Numbered from the stretch's first letter, positions 15,618 through 24,186 are shown. The stretch: 34,590 bases of DNA from Paenochrobactrum pullorum (GCF_041929845.1 NZ_JBHEEH010000019.1:1-34590); one strand, 5' to 3'. Made by a program: numbers and translations. Notes: generated from the letters alone by a model not told the origin.

Positions 15618-16799
15618 ATGAACATTAAAACTAATCCAACCAAAACCTACAAAGTTCTCATTTGCGATCTTGTTGGTCTTAAACTGGGGGCTAATGGTGA
15701 GCCTGACCCTATTGAAGTCAGGAATTATATTGAGGCGGCAGGCGGGGTTTTCCATACTAGCGGCTTGGACACCGCCGTTCAATTAAGCAAAGGGCGGATC
15801 AACTTTTTCTATCTACCCGATATCTCTACGGAAGAAGAGTTATTGCACGAAACAAGAGATGCGCGATATGATGGGGTAATTGCTGCGGCAACAGTTTTAC
15901 CAGAGAAAAGTGTCTTTGGTATCGCTGGTGTAAGGATTGGAGCCGGCACTGGTAATATGCAATCGGCTTCTTGGGGAGGTGGTGACGGAATTGGCGGTAA
16001 CGCTGTTCTTATGAACACACCAGGCCTGAACAGCGTAGCGACAGCCCAAATGGTGATGCGTGGATTGCTAAAATTTGCACCTGACCTTCCATTTGAGCAT
16101 CTCCACGATCTCGTCATGGCGAGTGATTTCGATACAGGACGGGATTTACGGAGATTTCCAACAGAAAAGTTGGAGGGGAAACGATTATCAGTGCTTGGCT
16201 ATGGCAATATAGGCAGGGAAGTCGCGAAACTCGGTAAAGCATTTGGAATGCTCGTTACAATCTATGCCCGTAGCCACCGCCGAGAACAAATTGAGGCGGA
16301 AGGCTTTCGCTTTTCTGGTAACCCCGTTCAAGCAGCGACAGATGCAGATGTAGTTTCAGTTCATATTGGGCTTGGACAGTTCAATGCTGACGACAAGCAA
16401 TATGCTAATTATGGTTTTATCGGAAGTGATATATTGTCTGCAATGAGTGATGAGAGCATCCTTATTAATTTCGACCGTGGAGAAGTCGTGGATGTTCAGG
16501 CCCTAGATACGGCAATGGCAAACAATAAAGTTTTTGCTGCTGCAATTGATGCAGATATATTTCGTACAGAAGATGGCATATTGAGCGGTCCTTTAACTCC
16601 ATACATCCCACTCGCTCATCGCTATCCTGGAAGGATTTTACTTTTACCACATGCAGCTGCGGATACGGATCATCCCTCGCGAGTAGCTGGTGCGAAGCAA
16701 GCGGTTGACCAGATGATTGCTGCAATACACTCGGGGGAGATCAGCAATCTCAAAGGTGATCTGCCAAATGATTTCTATATTAATACGGTGAAGCTATGA
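15618..16799 (+). CDS. D-isomer-specific 2-hydroxyacid dehydrogenase
   Basis: About 393 residues related to D-3-phosphoglycerate and glyoxylate/hydroxypyruvate reductases. The Rossmann motif is GYGNIG (Gly194-Gly199, in SVLGYGNIGREVAKLGKAFG). The catalytic triad is recognisable: Arg287 in NFDRGEVVD, Glu318 in IFRTEDG, and His345 in LLPHAAADT. The ATG at 15618 lies 10 bases after the aldolase stop; in-frame starts upstream at 15567 or 15582 would overlap that gene. No clear ribosome binding site is seen, so translation is probably coupled. A likely job is reducing hydroxypyruvate or tartronate semialdehyde to D-glycerate for the kinase that follows. Confidence 0.9.
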   Translation: MNIKTNPTKTYKVLICDLVGLKLGANGEPDPIEVRNYIEAAGGVFHTSGLDTAVQLSKGRINFFYLPDISTEEELLHETRDARYDGVIAAATVLPEKSVFGIAGVRIGAGTGNMQSASWGGGDGIGGNAVLMNTPGLNSVATAQMVMRGLLKFAPDLPFEHLHDLVMASDFDTGRDLRRFPTEKLEGKRLSVLGYGNIGREVAKLGKAFGMLVTIYARSHRREQIEAEGFRFSGNPVQAATDADVVSVHIGLGQFNADDKQYANYGFIGSDILSAMSDESILINFDRGEVVDVQALDTAMANNKVFAAAIDADIFRTEDGILSGPLTPYIPLAHRYPGRILLLPHAAADTDHPSRVAGAKQAVDQMIAAIHSGEISNLKGDLPNDFYINTVKL

Positions 16800-18070
16800 A
16801 GTCTAAGGAAGCAAGAGAATTTCTCACCGGATTATTTAATGCCGCCGTCAAGGCTGCTGATCCACTATCAGGTATTAGGGCGCATCTGCCATCTCCCCCT
16901 GAGGGTGGTAAAACAGTCGTAATTGGTGCAGGCAAGGGTTCCGCTCAGATGGCGCAAGCGCTTGAGCTTCTATGGCCACACCCAATTGAAGGTACAGTTG
17001 TCACACGCTATGGCTACGGCTGCGCTACCCGCAATATTGAAGTCTTGGAAGCAGCACATCCCGTCCCTGACGAAAATGGTATTAAAGCCGCAGAAAGGTT
17101 GCTTGACCGTGTCGCTCAACTCACCGAAGACGATCTCGTAATTGCACTAATATGTGGCGGAGGTTCCGCTCTTTTACCAGCGCCACCATGTGGCTTCACT
17201 CTGCAAGATGAAATTCATCTCAACCGTGTTCTGCTCTCATCTGGAGCACCAATATCTGCTATGAACACGGTTCGTAAACACTTCTCTCGAATAAAGGGGG
17301 GCCGCCTTGCAGCAGCAACCAAGGCAAGAATTGTTAGCTTAGTGATTTCGGATATTCCTGGAGATAACCCAGCGTTCATCTCTTCTGGACCTACCATTCC
17401 CGATACGACCACACGTGAAGATGCTTTGCAAATTATTGAGCGCTACAGGATTGAACTTTCTCCAAAGATCCATGATTTTATAAGATCTTCAGAAGCTGTC
17501 GCTCCGCTGCCAACAGATGCCACCTTTGAACGTGACAATCACCATATTGTGGCATCAGCACGAGTTTCGCTTGATGCTGCCGCAGAACTCTCATTATCAA
17601 AGGGAATTAACGCTTATATTCTCTCTGATGCAATGGAAGGCGAGGCGCGTGATGTCGCGGGAGTTCATGGTGCTATTGCAAATGAAATTGCTACAAGAGG
17701 TAGCCCCTTTCTAACTCCATGCGTTCTCCTTTCTGGCGGTGAAACAACTGTCACAATACGAAACAAGGGAGGCAAAGGAGGGAGAAATAGCGAGTTCGCA
17801 CTTGCACTTGCCACTTGGCTAAATTGTCACAATATTCATTCTCTAATTGCTGATACCGATGGAATAGACGGTTCCGAGAATAATGCAGGAGCCTTTGTCG
17901 ACGGAACGACACTGCGCCGAATGATAGAAAACTGCATAGATATCGAAGATGCCCTCTCACAGCATGATACTTATACGGCTTTTTCCTCAATCAATGATCT
18001 TTTTGTTACCGGACCTACTGGTACAAACGTTAACGATTTCAGAGCGATACTCATTTTATCCCACGAGTAA
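16796..18070 (+). CDS. Glycerate 2-kinase (type II, MOFRL family)
   Basis: 424 residues. The N-terminal DUF4147 domain includes VVIGAGKGSAQMAQALE, EAAHPVPDENG, ALICGGGSALLPAP and VISDIPGDNPAFISSGPT. The C-terminal MOFRL domain includes LLSGGETTVTIRNKGGKGGR, NSEFALALA and IADTDGIDGSENNAGAFVDG. The family (GckA/TtuD) phosphorylates D-glycerate to 2-phosphoglycerate with ATP, feeding lower glycolysis; some members were historically called hydroxypyruvate reductases. The start overlaps the preceding stop (ATGA, 16796-16799), showing tight coupling to the dehydrogenase. An IS3 end lies four bases after the stop codon, so the operon may once have continued. Confidence 0.93.
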   Translation: MKSKEAREFLTGLFNAAVKAADPLSGIRAHLPSPPEGGKTVVIGAGKGSAQMAQALELLWPHPIEGTVVTRYGYGCATRNIEVLEAAHPVPDENGIKAAERLLDRVAQLTEDDLVIALICGGGSALLPAPPCGFTLQDEIHLNRVLLSSGAPISAMNTVRKHFSRIKGGRLAAATKARIVSLVISDIPGDNPAFISSGPTIPDTTTREDALQIIERYRIELSPKIHDFIRSSEAVAPLPTDATFERDNHHIVASARVSLDAAAELSLSKGINAYILSDAMEGEARDVAGVHGAIANEIATRGSPFLTPCVLLSGGETTVTIRNKGGKGGRNSEFALALATWLNCHNIHSLIADTDGIDGSENNAGAFVDGTTLRRMIENCIDIEDALSQHDTYTAFSSINDLFVTGPTGTNVNDFRAILILSHE

Positions 18071-18138
18071 ACAATGACGTGAGCCCCGCAAACTCCTCCA
18101 GATTTTGGTAGAGTCCCATCCTTGGTAGGAGATGGACA

Positions 18139-18405
18139 ATGAAACGCTCACGGTTTTCAGACGAACAGATAATCGGGATGATTAAAGAGCAGGAAGCTGG
18201 AACGCCGACTGCACAAGTGTGTCGCAAATATGGAATTAGCAGCGCCAGTTTTTATAAATATAAAGCCAAATTTGGTGGCCTGGAGGTTTCCGATGCGCGC
18301 AAACTGAAAGCATTGGAAGAAGAAAATGCCAAGCTAAAAAAGCTGTTGGCTGAGACGATGCTTGACAATGCTATTTTGAAAGATGTCGCTGCAAAAAAAT
18401 GGTAA
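18139..18405 (+). CDS. IS3-family OrfA (IS407-like)
   Basis: 88 residues: HTH_Tnp_1 domain (RFSDEQIIGMIKEQEAG, VCRKYGISSASFYKYKAKF) followed by a leucine-zipper helix (KLKALEEENAKLKKLLAETM). The C-terminus LDNAILKDVAAKKW is the usual end of IS407 OrfA. A run of seven A (18393-18399) just before the stop is the expected -1 slippage site for making the OrfAB fusion. OrfA itself binds the IS ends but cannot transpose the element because orfB is truncated. Confidence 0.92.
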   Translation: MKRSRFSDEQIIGMIKEQEAGTPTAQVCRKYGISSASFYKYKAKFGGLEVSDARKLKALEEENAKLKKLLAETMLDNAILKDVAAKKW

Positions 18406-18495
18406 CGCCCGATGCCAGGCGAGACGCAGTTGTTCACGTCTGCCAAGTGTATGCCGTGAGCCAGCGTCGGGCGTGTGCCGTTTTATGTATTGATC
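18399..18495 (+). pseudogene. IS3-family orfB, N-terminal fragment
   Basis: The frame starts in the A7 slippery run and encodes MVTPDARRDAVVHVCQVYAV then SQRRACAVLCIDR, the N-terminus of IS407-like OrfB. It is cut at 18495 by the IS66 left end (GTAAGCG); the open frame continues to 18617, but those residues are IS66 DNA. The missing C-terminal half is of the type found at 6148-6431. Confidence 0.85.
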
Positions 18496-18577
18496 GTAAG
18501 CGTTTTCTGGATCTCACCTTTTGTCTGCCTTTTATATCTGCGATTTCCGTTTGTGTAGATTTGGCGGGAGTTTCGCG

Positions 18578-19009
18578 ATGGCGACTACGGTGGAGTTTCT
18601 CAAGGGCTATGGCATAGATATCCGTGGGAATGGTCAGCGGCGCTGGCCTGATGATATAAAGGCGCGGATTGTGGCAGAAAGCTTGAAGCCCGGTGCAACA
18701 GTGAACGCAGTTGCAGCGCGTTATGGACTTCGGGCGAACCATCTTTCTGAATGGCGCAGCCGGGCGCGTGACGGCAAGTTGGTTTTGCCAGCGGTTGAAG
18801 ATGACGATTTGTGTTTTGCACCTGTTGTGCTGTCGGATGTCGGTCACGATGCTGCTGTGCCCTCCATTTCAGAACAATCGAATAAAGGTGACGCGACGAA
18901 GGCGGTACCGGTCGAGATAGTGACAGGCAATATAATAATCCGGCTTGATGGCGGTACGGGGGCTGTGCGCATTGCCGAGATCGTGTGGGCGATCGGGTCG
19001 CGCTCATGA
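18578..19009 (+). CDS. tnpA: IS66 TnpA
   Basis: About 143 residues; the open frame extends to 18521, but the ATG at 18578 with GGGAG upstream aligns with the family. HTH region: RRWPDDIKARIVAESLKPGA then VNAVAARYGLRANHLSEWRS. The C-terminal motif VEIVTGNIIIRLDGGTGAVR is as in other IS66 Orf1 proteins. The stop overlaps the tnpB start (ATGA). Confidence 0.9.
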   Translation: MATTVEFLKGYGIDIRGNGQRRWPDDIKARIVAESLKPGATVNAVAARYGLRANHLSEWRSRARDGKLVLPAVEDDDLCFAPVVLSDVGHDAAVPSISEQSNKGDATKAVPVEIVTGNIIIRLDGGTGAVRIAEIVWAIGSRS

Positions 19010-19359
19010 TATTTCCGTCGAACCGCGTGCGGGTTCTGGTCTCGACGCAGCCTGTAGATTTCAGGAAAGGGCATGATGGCCTGACTGCAATTGTGTCATC
19101 AGTGCTGCGCAAGGATCCGTTCACGGGCACGGTCTTTGTCTTCCGCTCGCGTCGGGCGGACAGATTGAAGCTTTTATATTGGGACGGTACTGGCTTGGTG
19201 ATGGCTTACAAGCGGTTAGAGGCTACTACCTTTATCTGGCCTGCCATCAAGAACGGGGTAATAGCGTTGAACCATGCCCAGTTTAAGGCGCTGTTTGCTG
19301 GGCTCGACTGGCGTAAAGTCAAAGCTTTGGAAACACGCCCGCCAGTTGCGGCAGAATGA
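19006..19359 (+). CDS. tnpB: IS66 TnpB (Orf2 accessory protein)
   Basis: 117 residues: MIFPSNRVRVLVSTQPVDFR, then KGHDGLTAIV, DPFTGTVFVFRSRRADRLKL and YWDGTGLVMAYKRLE. This is the complete IS66 Orf2 signature (PF05717). It starts at an ATG overlapping tnpA; an in-frame ATG at 18985 lies within tnpA and is less likely. TnpB is required for IS66 transposition, though its biochemical role is unclear. Confidence 0.93.
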   Translation: MIFPSNRVRVLVSTQPVDFRKGHDGLTAIVSSVLRKDPFTGTVFVFRSRRADRLKLLYWDGTGLVMAYKRLEATTFIWPAIKNGVIALNHAQFKALFAGLDWRKVKALETRPPVAAE

Positions 19360-19413
19360 ATCAACTGCTTGTTTATGCATGTTTTTACCGGAGATTTATG
19401 ATAGCTCTGGCAC

Positions 19414-20976
19414 ATGTCAAATACGCCTGCCATCGACCTTTCTGCCATTCCTGCCGAGCAACGCGCGGCGGTTTTGATGTTGATGGAAAAGGTGGCAACG
19501 CTTACGCAAATCACCAAGCGGCAAGAGTATCTGATCGCCGAGTTGAACCATGCTTTGTATGGCAAACGGTCGGAAAAGCTGACCGCGGATGAGCGGCAGC
19601 TGGCGTTTGAGGATCTGTCCATTGCTCTGAGCGAGGTCGAAGAAGCAAAGGGGAAGTGTGCGGACAAAGAAGCCGAGGTTAGAACGAGGAATAAACTTGC
19701 CCCCAAGCGCACTATCGGTAACCTTCCTGATATGCTGCCACGTATCGAGGAAATCATCGAGCCGGACAGCCTGATTTGTCCGTGTGGCTGTGGCATCATG
19801 CACAAAATTGGCGAAGATCGTAGCGAGCGATTGGATATTGTGCCGGCGCAGTTACGCGTCATTGTTTCTGTGCGCCCGAAATACGCTTGCCGGACCTGCA
19901 CTGACGGGGTTGTTCAGGCATCCGCGCGGTCGCATTTGATGATGGGAGGCCTGCCAAGCGAGGCCACCATCGCCCATGTTCTGGTGAGCAAATATGCGGA
20001 CCATTTGCCATTGTATCGCCAGAGCCAGATATTTGCGCGTGCAGGCCTTGATTTGCACCGCGCCGTTTTGGCCGATTGGGTCGGCAAGGCCGCGTTCCAC
20101 TTGAAACCCGTTGTTGATCGCTTGGCCGAACATCTGAAACGATCCGGCAAACTGTTCATGGATGAAACCACCGCCCCGGTGCTGGATCCGGGACGGGGGA
20201 CGACAAAGACGGGATATCTCTGGACGCTGGCCCGTGATGACCGGCCTTGGGGTAGTGAGGACCCGCCAGGCGTGGTTTATTTTTACGCCCCCGGCCGTGC
20301 AGGCGAAAACGCAGAAACCTTCCTGAGCGGCTTCAACGGCATCCTGCAAGTCGACGGATATCAGGGTTATAATCGGTTGACGCGCCCCTCGCGCAAGGGC
20401 GGTGATCCCATTCGTGTGGCGAATTGCTGGGCTCATGCACGGCGCAAACTCAAAGAAATTTACGACCGCGACGGCTCTGAAATCGCTGCTGAAGGCTTGC
20501 GGCGCATTGCTGAAATCTATGCCGTTGAAGCCGATATCCGTGGCCACGCTCCCAGTCAGCGATTATCTGAACGTCAAACCCGAAGCGCCCCATTGGTAAC
20601 AGCCTTTGGGGACTGGCTCCAAGCGCAACGCCGCAAGATCTCCGGCAAGTCTCGACTAGGCGAGAAGCTGGCCTATATCCACAATCACTGGGAGGGACTG
20701 CAAGCCTTCCTGAGTGATGGTCGCGTCGAGATTGATAATAACTGCATCGAAAATCTGATCCGACCCATCGCTCTTAATCGCAAAAATGCCCTCTTTGCAG
20801 GCCACGACGAAGGCGGCATCGCTTGGGGTCGTATCGCTTCGCTGATCGAGACCTGCAAGATCAACGGCGTTGAACCCTTTGTCTATCTCAGGGACACTTT
20901 GACAGCGATCGCAAACGGCTATCCCCAAAGTCGCCTCGAAGAGCTACTACCCTGGAGCTTTAAGCCGTCAAGTTAA
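19414..20976 (+). CDS. tnpC: IS66 TnpC transposase
   Basis: 520 residues, full length. The N-terminal leucine-rich coil (LMEKVATLTQITKRQEYLIA) and LYGKRSEKLTADERQL are followed by a zinc-finger-like CPCGCGIMHKIGEDRSERLD and YACRTC. The DDE core has Asp in KLFMDETTAPVLDPGRG, Asp in LQVDGYQGYNRL, and Glu in DNNCIENLIRPIALNRKN. The IS66_C tail reads ALFAGHDEGGIAWGRIASL and ends near EELLPW. All catalytic residues are present, so the element is probably autonomous. Confidence 0.95.
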   Translation: MSNTPAIDLSAIPAEQRAAVLMLMEKVATLTQITKRQEYLIAELNHALYGKRSEKLTADERQLAFEDLSIALSEVEEAKGKCADKEAEVRTRNKLAPKRTIGNLPDMLPRIEEIIEPDSLICPCGCGIMHKIGEDRSERLDIVPAQLRVIVSVRPKYACRTCTDGVVQASARSHLMMGGLPSEATIAHVLVSKYADHLPLYRQSQIFARAGLDLHRAVLADWVGKAAFHLKPVVDRLAEHLKRSGKLFMDETTAPVLDPGRGTTKTGYLWTLARDDRPWGSEDPPGVVYFYAPGRAGENAETFLSGFNGILQVDGYQGYNRLTRPSRKGGDPIRVANCWAHARRKLKEIYDRDGSEIAAEGLRRIAEIYAVEADIRGHAPSQRLSERQTRSAPLVTAFGDWLQAQRRKISGKSRLGEKLAYIHNHWEGLQAFLSDGRVEIDNNCIENLIRPIALNRKNALFAGHDEGGIAWGRIASLIETCKINGVEPFVYLRDTLTAIANGYPQSRLEELLPWSFKPSS

Positions 20977-21030
20977 AACCCATGTGCTCTCCAGCAAACG
21001 CTTACCCATATCCGCATATGATTGCTTGAG

Positions 21031-21267
21031 TAAAATTGAGTGAGCAGTGATTCCTCAAGGCCTATATTCAGAAGTTTAGTTATTACTTGATATGCGCGAA
21101 CAATTGTTAACGTATATTTCGTCACGGAAAATCATTTCATTATTGACTTGAGCCTAATGCTCTACCGTTTTTCTAGAACCATTTTTATGGCGAACTCATT
21201 CGGCGTAGCATTACCGAGTGAAGAGTGCGGTCTGTCTTTCTGAACAGGCTTGAGTCTTTAGTTAAGT
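21031..21267. repeat. Long direct repeat, right copy (with 21006-21030)
   Basis: Same orientation as 2477-2714, with the 25-bp upstream part (21006-21030) uninterrupted. This is the empty site that defines the IS5 insertion at 1545-2476. It includes an IS3-type orfB remnant on the minus strand at 21144-21267 (the RPHSSLGNATPNEFAIKM region). The copy is bounded on the left by the IS66 end at 21005. Confidence 0.9.
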
Positions 21268-21349
21268 GGATTTCCGCCACGATTATGCCGTGTTCGTTAT
21301 CATATAAAATGGAACTGTAGCCCCCGCTAAAGATCGATCATATTCACTG

Positions 21350-21430
21350 TTAATTAGATTTGCGATAAATCTCACTGGGTGAACGATATCCTAAAGCCTT
21401 ATGTCGGCGAAGCTCATTGAAACTCGAAAA
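21350..21430 (-). pseudogene. Transposase C-terminal remnant (IS3/IS481-like)
   Basis: The minus strand encodes NELRRHKALGYRSPSEIYRK followed by SN and a stop, the typical C-terminus of IS3/IS481-family integrase-core transposases. Nothing of the catalytic core is left. This, together with the direct-repeat remnant before it, fills the stretch between the IS66 element and the backbone genes; I see no other gene there. Confidence 0.7.
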
Positions 21431-21467
21431 ATAAATGGAGACCATTATTCTTATGATGTGTTTTATA

Positions 21468-22550
21468 TTATAAACAATCTTTCAAACTGGCTCGAATTGA
21501 ATTATCACCGGTTGGAGCATCAATATGCCCTCCTACAAAGAAACCATTCGCAGTCATACTATTTACAACTAAGCTGAAACTCCCTTTGATAACTTCATTA
21601 GCTACTTTTTTATCAAGGCTCAGTGTCGCCATTATCCTTTGTTTTGGATAGTATTTGGCGGTTGTTTTATCGAATTCATACTCTTTTATTTCATTGAATA
21701 AACGCCATCCACCGTCAAGAAATGATATCTGCTCAGCTGTCAACCCTGATTCACTATCTTCAGCGTAGAAATTAATTGTTGGGTTGCCTTTCCAGCAAAA
21801 GAATTCCATTTCGTATAGTTTTTCAAGGCCTCGAGAATTCCTTGAATTCACTGCACTTGCAACGATTTCACCACTCTTTGCCTTCAGAGTAAAATTGGTA
21901 AACTTATCTGATGGGGTAACCCCGAATTCTTTCAACTCTATCTCACTAAGGACATACATTTCATTAGGAGGAGTTAAAGACATTACTTCGAACAGTTCCT
22001 GCTTCGCGCCCATTGTTCGTAAGTAGCTTGACATAAGGGCAGAAATTGACTGCGTGCTTGTTTCTAGCATTGAATGCGAGAAAACGTTTCTATCGCTGTC
22101 ACTACTTGCAAACTGATGAAACCCAATTTTAGAGTCCTCATCAACAGTTCTCTCTACGCCGCCCATGAATGCCAACGCACACGCTGAATAACACTCAGCT
22201 CCCAGCAATCGTTGAGCGTTGGAACTATATTCCCATTCTTCTTGAAAAGGCGGCTTTGAAGGATATTTCGCTACTATAGTGCTAACGCTCTCCTGTCTAA
22301 AGAACAGCCCCAACTGAATGCCTTCAGCGAGATTGCCGCCGGGGCTGTTTAATGCAACAGCGTAACTAAAAGCGTCATATGCGTCTGTTTCCCATGCCTT
22401 TTTGAATTTCTCGGCATCCCCGACTTCGATAGGTCCATCCACGATGAAAATCATAGAATGGTTATAGCGAATGGTCGCTATTTCGATAGCATTCGAACTA
22501 GCGGTTGATGCAAGTATACCGATCAGAATGAAAGTTATTATTGTTTTCAT
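21468..22550 (-). CDS. Exported ClpP-like serine protease-fold protein (COG3904 type)
   Basis: 360 residues with an N-terminal signal peptide (MKTIITFILIGILASTASSN, probable cleavage near AIEIA). Residues 25-170 resemble the ClpP/crotonase fold: VALNSPGGNLAEGIQLG (oxyanion-loop SPGG at 69-72), the candidate nucleophile Ser122 in ECYSACALAFMGG, and the candidate base His145 in SKIGFHQF. Residues 175-360 are unrecognised. It probably sits in the periplasm. It starts three bases after the stop of its paralogue, with little ribosome binding site of its own, so the two are co-translated. Substrate and role are unknown. The base composition is AT-rich like the rest of the plasmid backbone. Confidence 0.85.
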   Translation of the reverse strand: MKTIITFILIGILASTASSNAIEIATIRYNHSMIFIVDGPIEVGDAEKFKKAWETDAYDAFSYAVALNSPGGNLAEGIQLGLFFRQESVSTIVAKYPSKPPFQEEWEYSSNAQRLLGAECYSACALAFMGGVERTVDEDSKIGFHQFASSDSDRNVFSHSMLETSTQSISALMSSYLRTMGAKQELFEVMSLTPPNEMYVLSEIELKEFGVTPSDKFTNFTLKAKSGEIVASAVNSRNSRGLEKLYEMEFFCWKGNPTINFYAEDSESGLTAEQISFLDGGWRLFNEIKEYEFDKTTAKYYPKQRIMATLSLDKKVANEVIKGSFSLVVNSMTANGFFVGGHIDAPTGDNSIRASLKDCL

Positions 22551-22553
22551 ATT

Positions 22554-23921
22554 TTATATTTTCGTTGTACAAAACCAATTCTTGGTTGTTTTATTCTGAA
22601 TACATATCGACCCAGCTTCATCAACTTTGCGGTTTGCAGAAGCCCCATTGATTTTGAATGAAGACTTACCAATTGATATCACTGTCTTACTGCCACTCGG
22701 CCACACGAAGTCAACATTGATGAATTCAGCAGTTTGCTTAACTTCACCACGGACGCAAATCTCTTCATCGAGAATTCGACCATCATTAGACTTCACTACG
22801 CACTTGTAGTGCTGTCCATCAACCGCCTTTGTTACATCCACTTTATCAGGTAAAGCTGCCAGCTTCATATGCGCAGGCCACAGGGCTAGTTTCGAAACTT
22901 CGTTATAAACACCCTCTTCGAGCTCCGGATCGCACTTCTCAGTTCCTAGCCGAATGTCATAAGTTTCATTATATCCGCAGATCATCAGCGCATTATGCAT
23001 AAAACGAACATTACAACTGGCATCGGCGTAGCCAGCATCAGTACTGGTTACATTGTAATTTTTACCAAAATTAGAATCAACAAACCGCGATTGCCTTTCT
23101 ACAGTTTGAATGTCGTTATAAGACTTAGCTATATATTTGGATGTGTGGTTGTCTAAGATACGAGTTTCCCAAAAATAAGCGTTGTCGCAAGCCATGAAAG
23201 CTGATTTCTGATCTATACCTTTTGGCTCTTCATACCCAAAAATTTCAATATCGAAGCGTCCCGCTTTATTTATGTTATCGATCATGAAGAAGTCATTACC
23301 TTCATGAGCGATCATGGCTTTTACTAAGTCCGGCTTCATCATCGGGCGCGTTGTAAAAGGACCGGTTGGATTGTTTGCGAGGCTAAATATTTTAAGAAGG
23401 TTTTCTTGCGCCTGGTCGTAAGCGAATGCTAGTGCTTTAATTGAGATTTGCTCATCTGACTGTATGTCGAGGAACGGTCGATGAAAGCCTAACTTTGCAT
23501 CCTTATGCATCTTGCGGCTTGACCAGCCCATCTCAGCGCCCTGCACTTTTCCCATGATAAACATTATCGCACAGGCTGAATAACAACTTTCACCTTTCCT
23601 CAGAACCGTGGTAATTCCTCGCTCGTATATGGCAGAAGCAAGTGCTGTGCCCTCAACTAGACTTCCACCTGGTGAGTTCAAACAAATTGCATCGCCCTTT
23701 GTAGATTCACCATCGAATCCAGTTAGCACCGCATCTGCTAGAACACTAAAACGAGCAAGATCGCCTGAGACAATCTCTCCGCTTAATTCAATTAAACATA
23801 AGGGATCGTTTGAACGTATAATTTCAGCGGATTTTGAAGGGGTAATATGCCCAAAAATCGAAATAGCAGATATCAGTGCTGCCAATGTCAGTGATAATAT
23901 TGAAAACATTCTCCGCCCCAT
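22554..23921 (-). CDS. Exported ClpP-like serine protease-fold protein, paralogue
   Basis: 455 residues; N-terminal hydrophobic signal (MFSILSLTLAALISAISIFG) with cleavage near SKSAEI. The ClpP-like domain (about 40-200) has AICLNSPGGSLVEGTALA (SPGG at 83-86), candidate nucleophile Ser115 in ESCYSACAIMFIMG and candidate base His147 in KLGFHRPF, matching the downstream paralogue. The C-terminal 250 residues are cysteine-containing and unrecognised (ACDNAYFWETRIL, DASCNVRFMHNALMICGYNE, IQNKTTKNWFCTTKI), suggesting disulfides outside the cytoplasm. AGGGAA precedes the ATG. It is the first gene of a two-gene operon. It may process envelope or surface proteins; that is inference only. Confidence 0.85.
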   Translation of the reverse strand: MGRRMFSILSLTLAALISAISIFGHITPSKSAEIIRSNDPLCLIELSGEIVSGDLARFSVLADAVLTGFDGESTKGDAICLNSPGGSLVEGTALASAIYERGITTVLRKGESCYSACAIMFIMGKVQGAEMGWSSRKMHKDAKLGFHRPFLDIQSDEQISIKALAFAYDQAQENLLKIFSLANNPTGPFTTRPMMKPDLVKAMIAHEGNDFFMIDNINKAGRFDIEIFGYEEPKGIDQKSAFMACDNAYFWETRILDNHTSKYIAKSYNDIQTVERQSRFVDSNFGKNYNVTSTDAGYADASCNVRFMHNALMICGYNETYDIRLGTEKCDPELEEGVYNEVSKLALWPAHMKLAALPDKVDVTKAVDGQHYKCVVKSNDGRILDEEICVRGEVKQTAEFINVDFVWPSGSKTVISIGKSSFKINGASANRKVDEAGSICIQNKTTKNWFCTTKI

Positions 23922-24186
23922 AGTTCCCTATTTTTAATGCATAATGGCGTACCGAGGCGAAATCAATGTTATCTAAAGTTATTAGTAAAAAATGGTTCCA
24001 CTGCAAGATTTTCACGTCTATTTTACTATGTTAGAAGTTGCTATTACTGTCAGGACAATACAATTTATAGCTTGTCTCTGAGCGCTTCATGGAGGGTTTA
24101 TCGTAGAGACCGCCGTTTTTTTGAAAGGGCGTATAATGGGGCTATTGAATCGGGTGTAAAGGTTATGTCGTTGTCATCCCATTTGC

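Larger units (their letters stand above)
18075..18495 (+). mobile_element. IS3-family (IS407-like) element, 5' half
   Basis: The left end TGACGTGAGCCCC starts at 18075 and pairs with GGGACTCATGTCA ending at 6422. orfA is complete and orfB begins but is cut at 18495 by the left end of an IS66 element. The orientation is the same as the 3' half at 6148-6422, so the catabolic island lies between two copies of this IS type. Confidence 0.88.
18496..21005 (+). mobile_element. Complete IS66-family insertion sequence
   Basis: The ends are GTAAGCGTTTTCTGGA (18496) and its inverted partner, which reads GTAAGCGTTTGCTGGA from 21005 (15 of 16 identical). The 2510 bp contain tnpA, tnpB and tnpC in the standard order, all intact. 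The flanking 8-mers differ (TATTGATC left, CCATATCC right), so the original target duplication has been lost by rearrangement at one side. Confidence 0.93.

Noticed and set aside
19206..20547. Long minus-strand frames opposite tnpB and tnpC
   Set aside because: They are mirror frames of well-supported IS66 genes and show no family features of their own.
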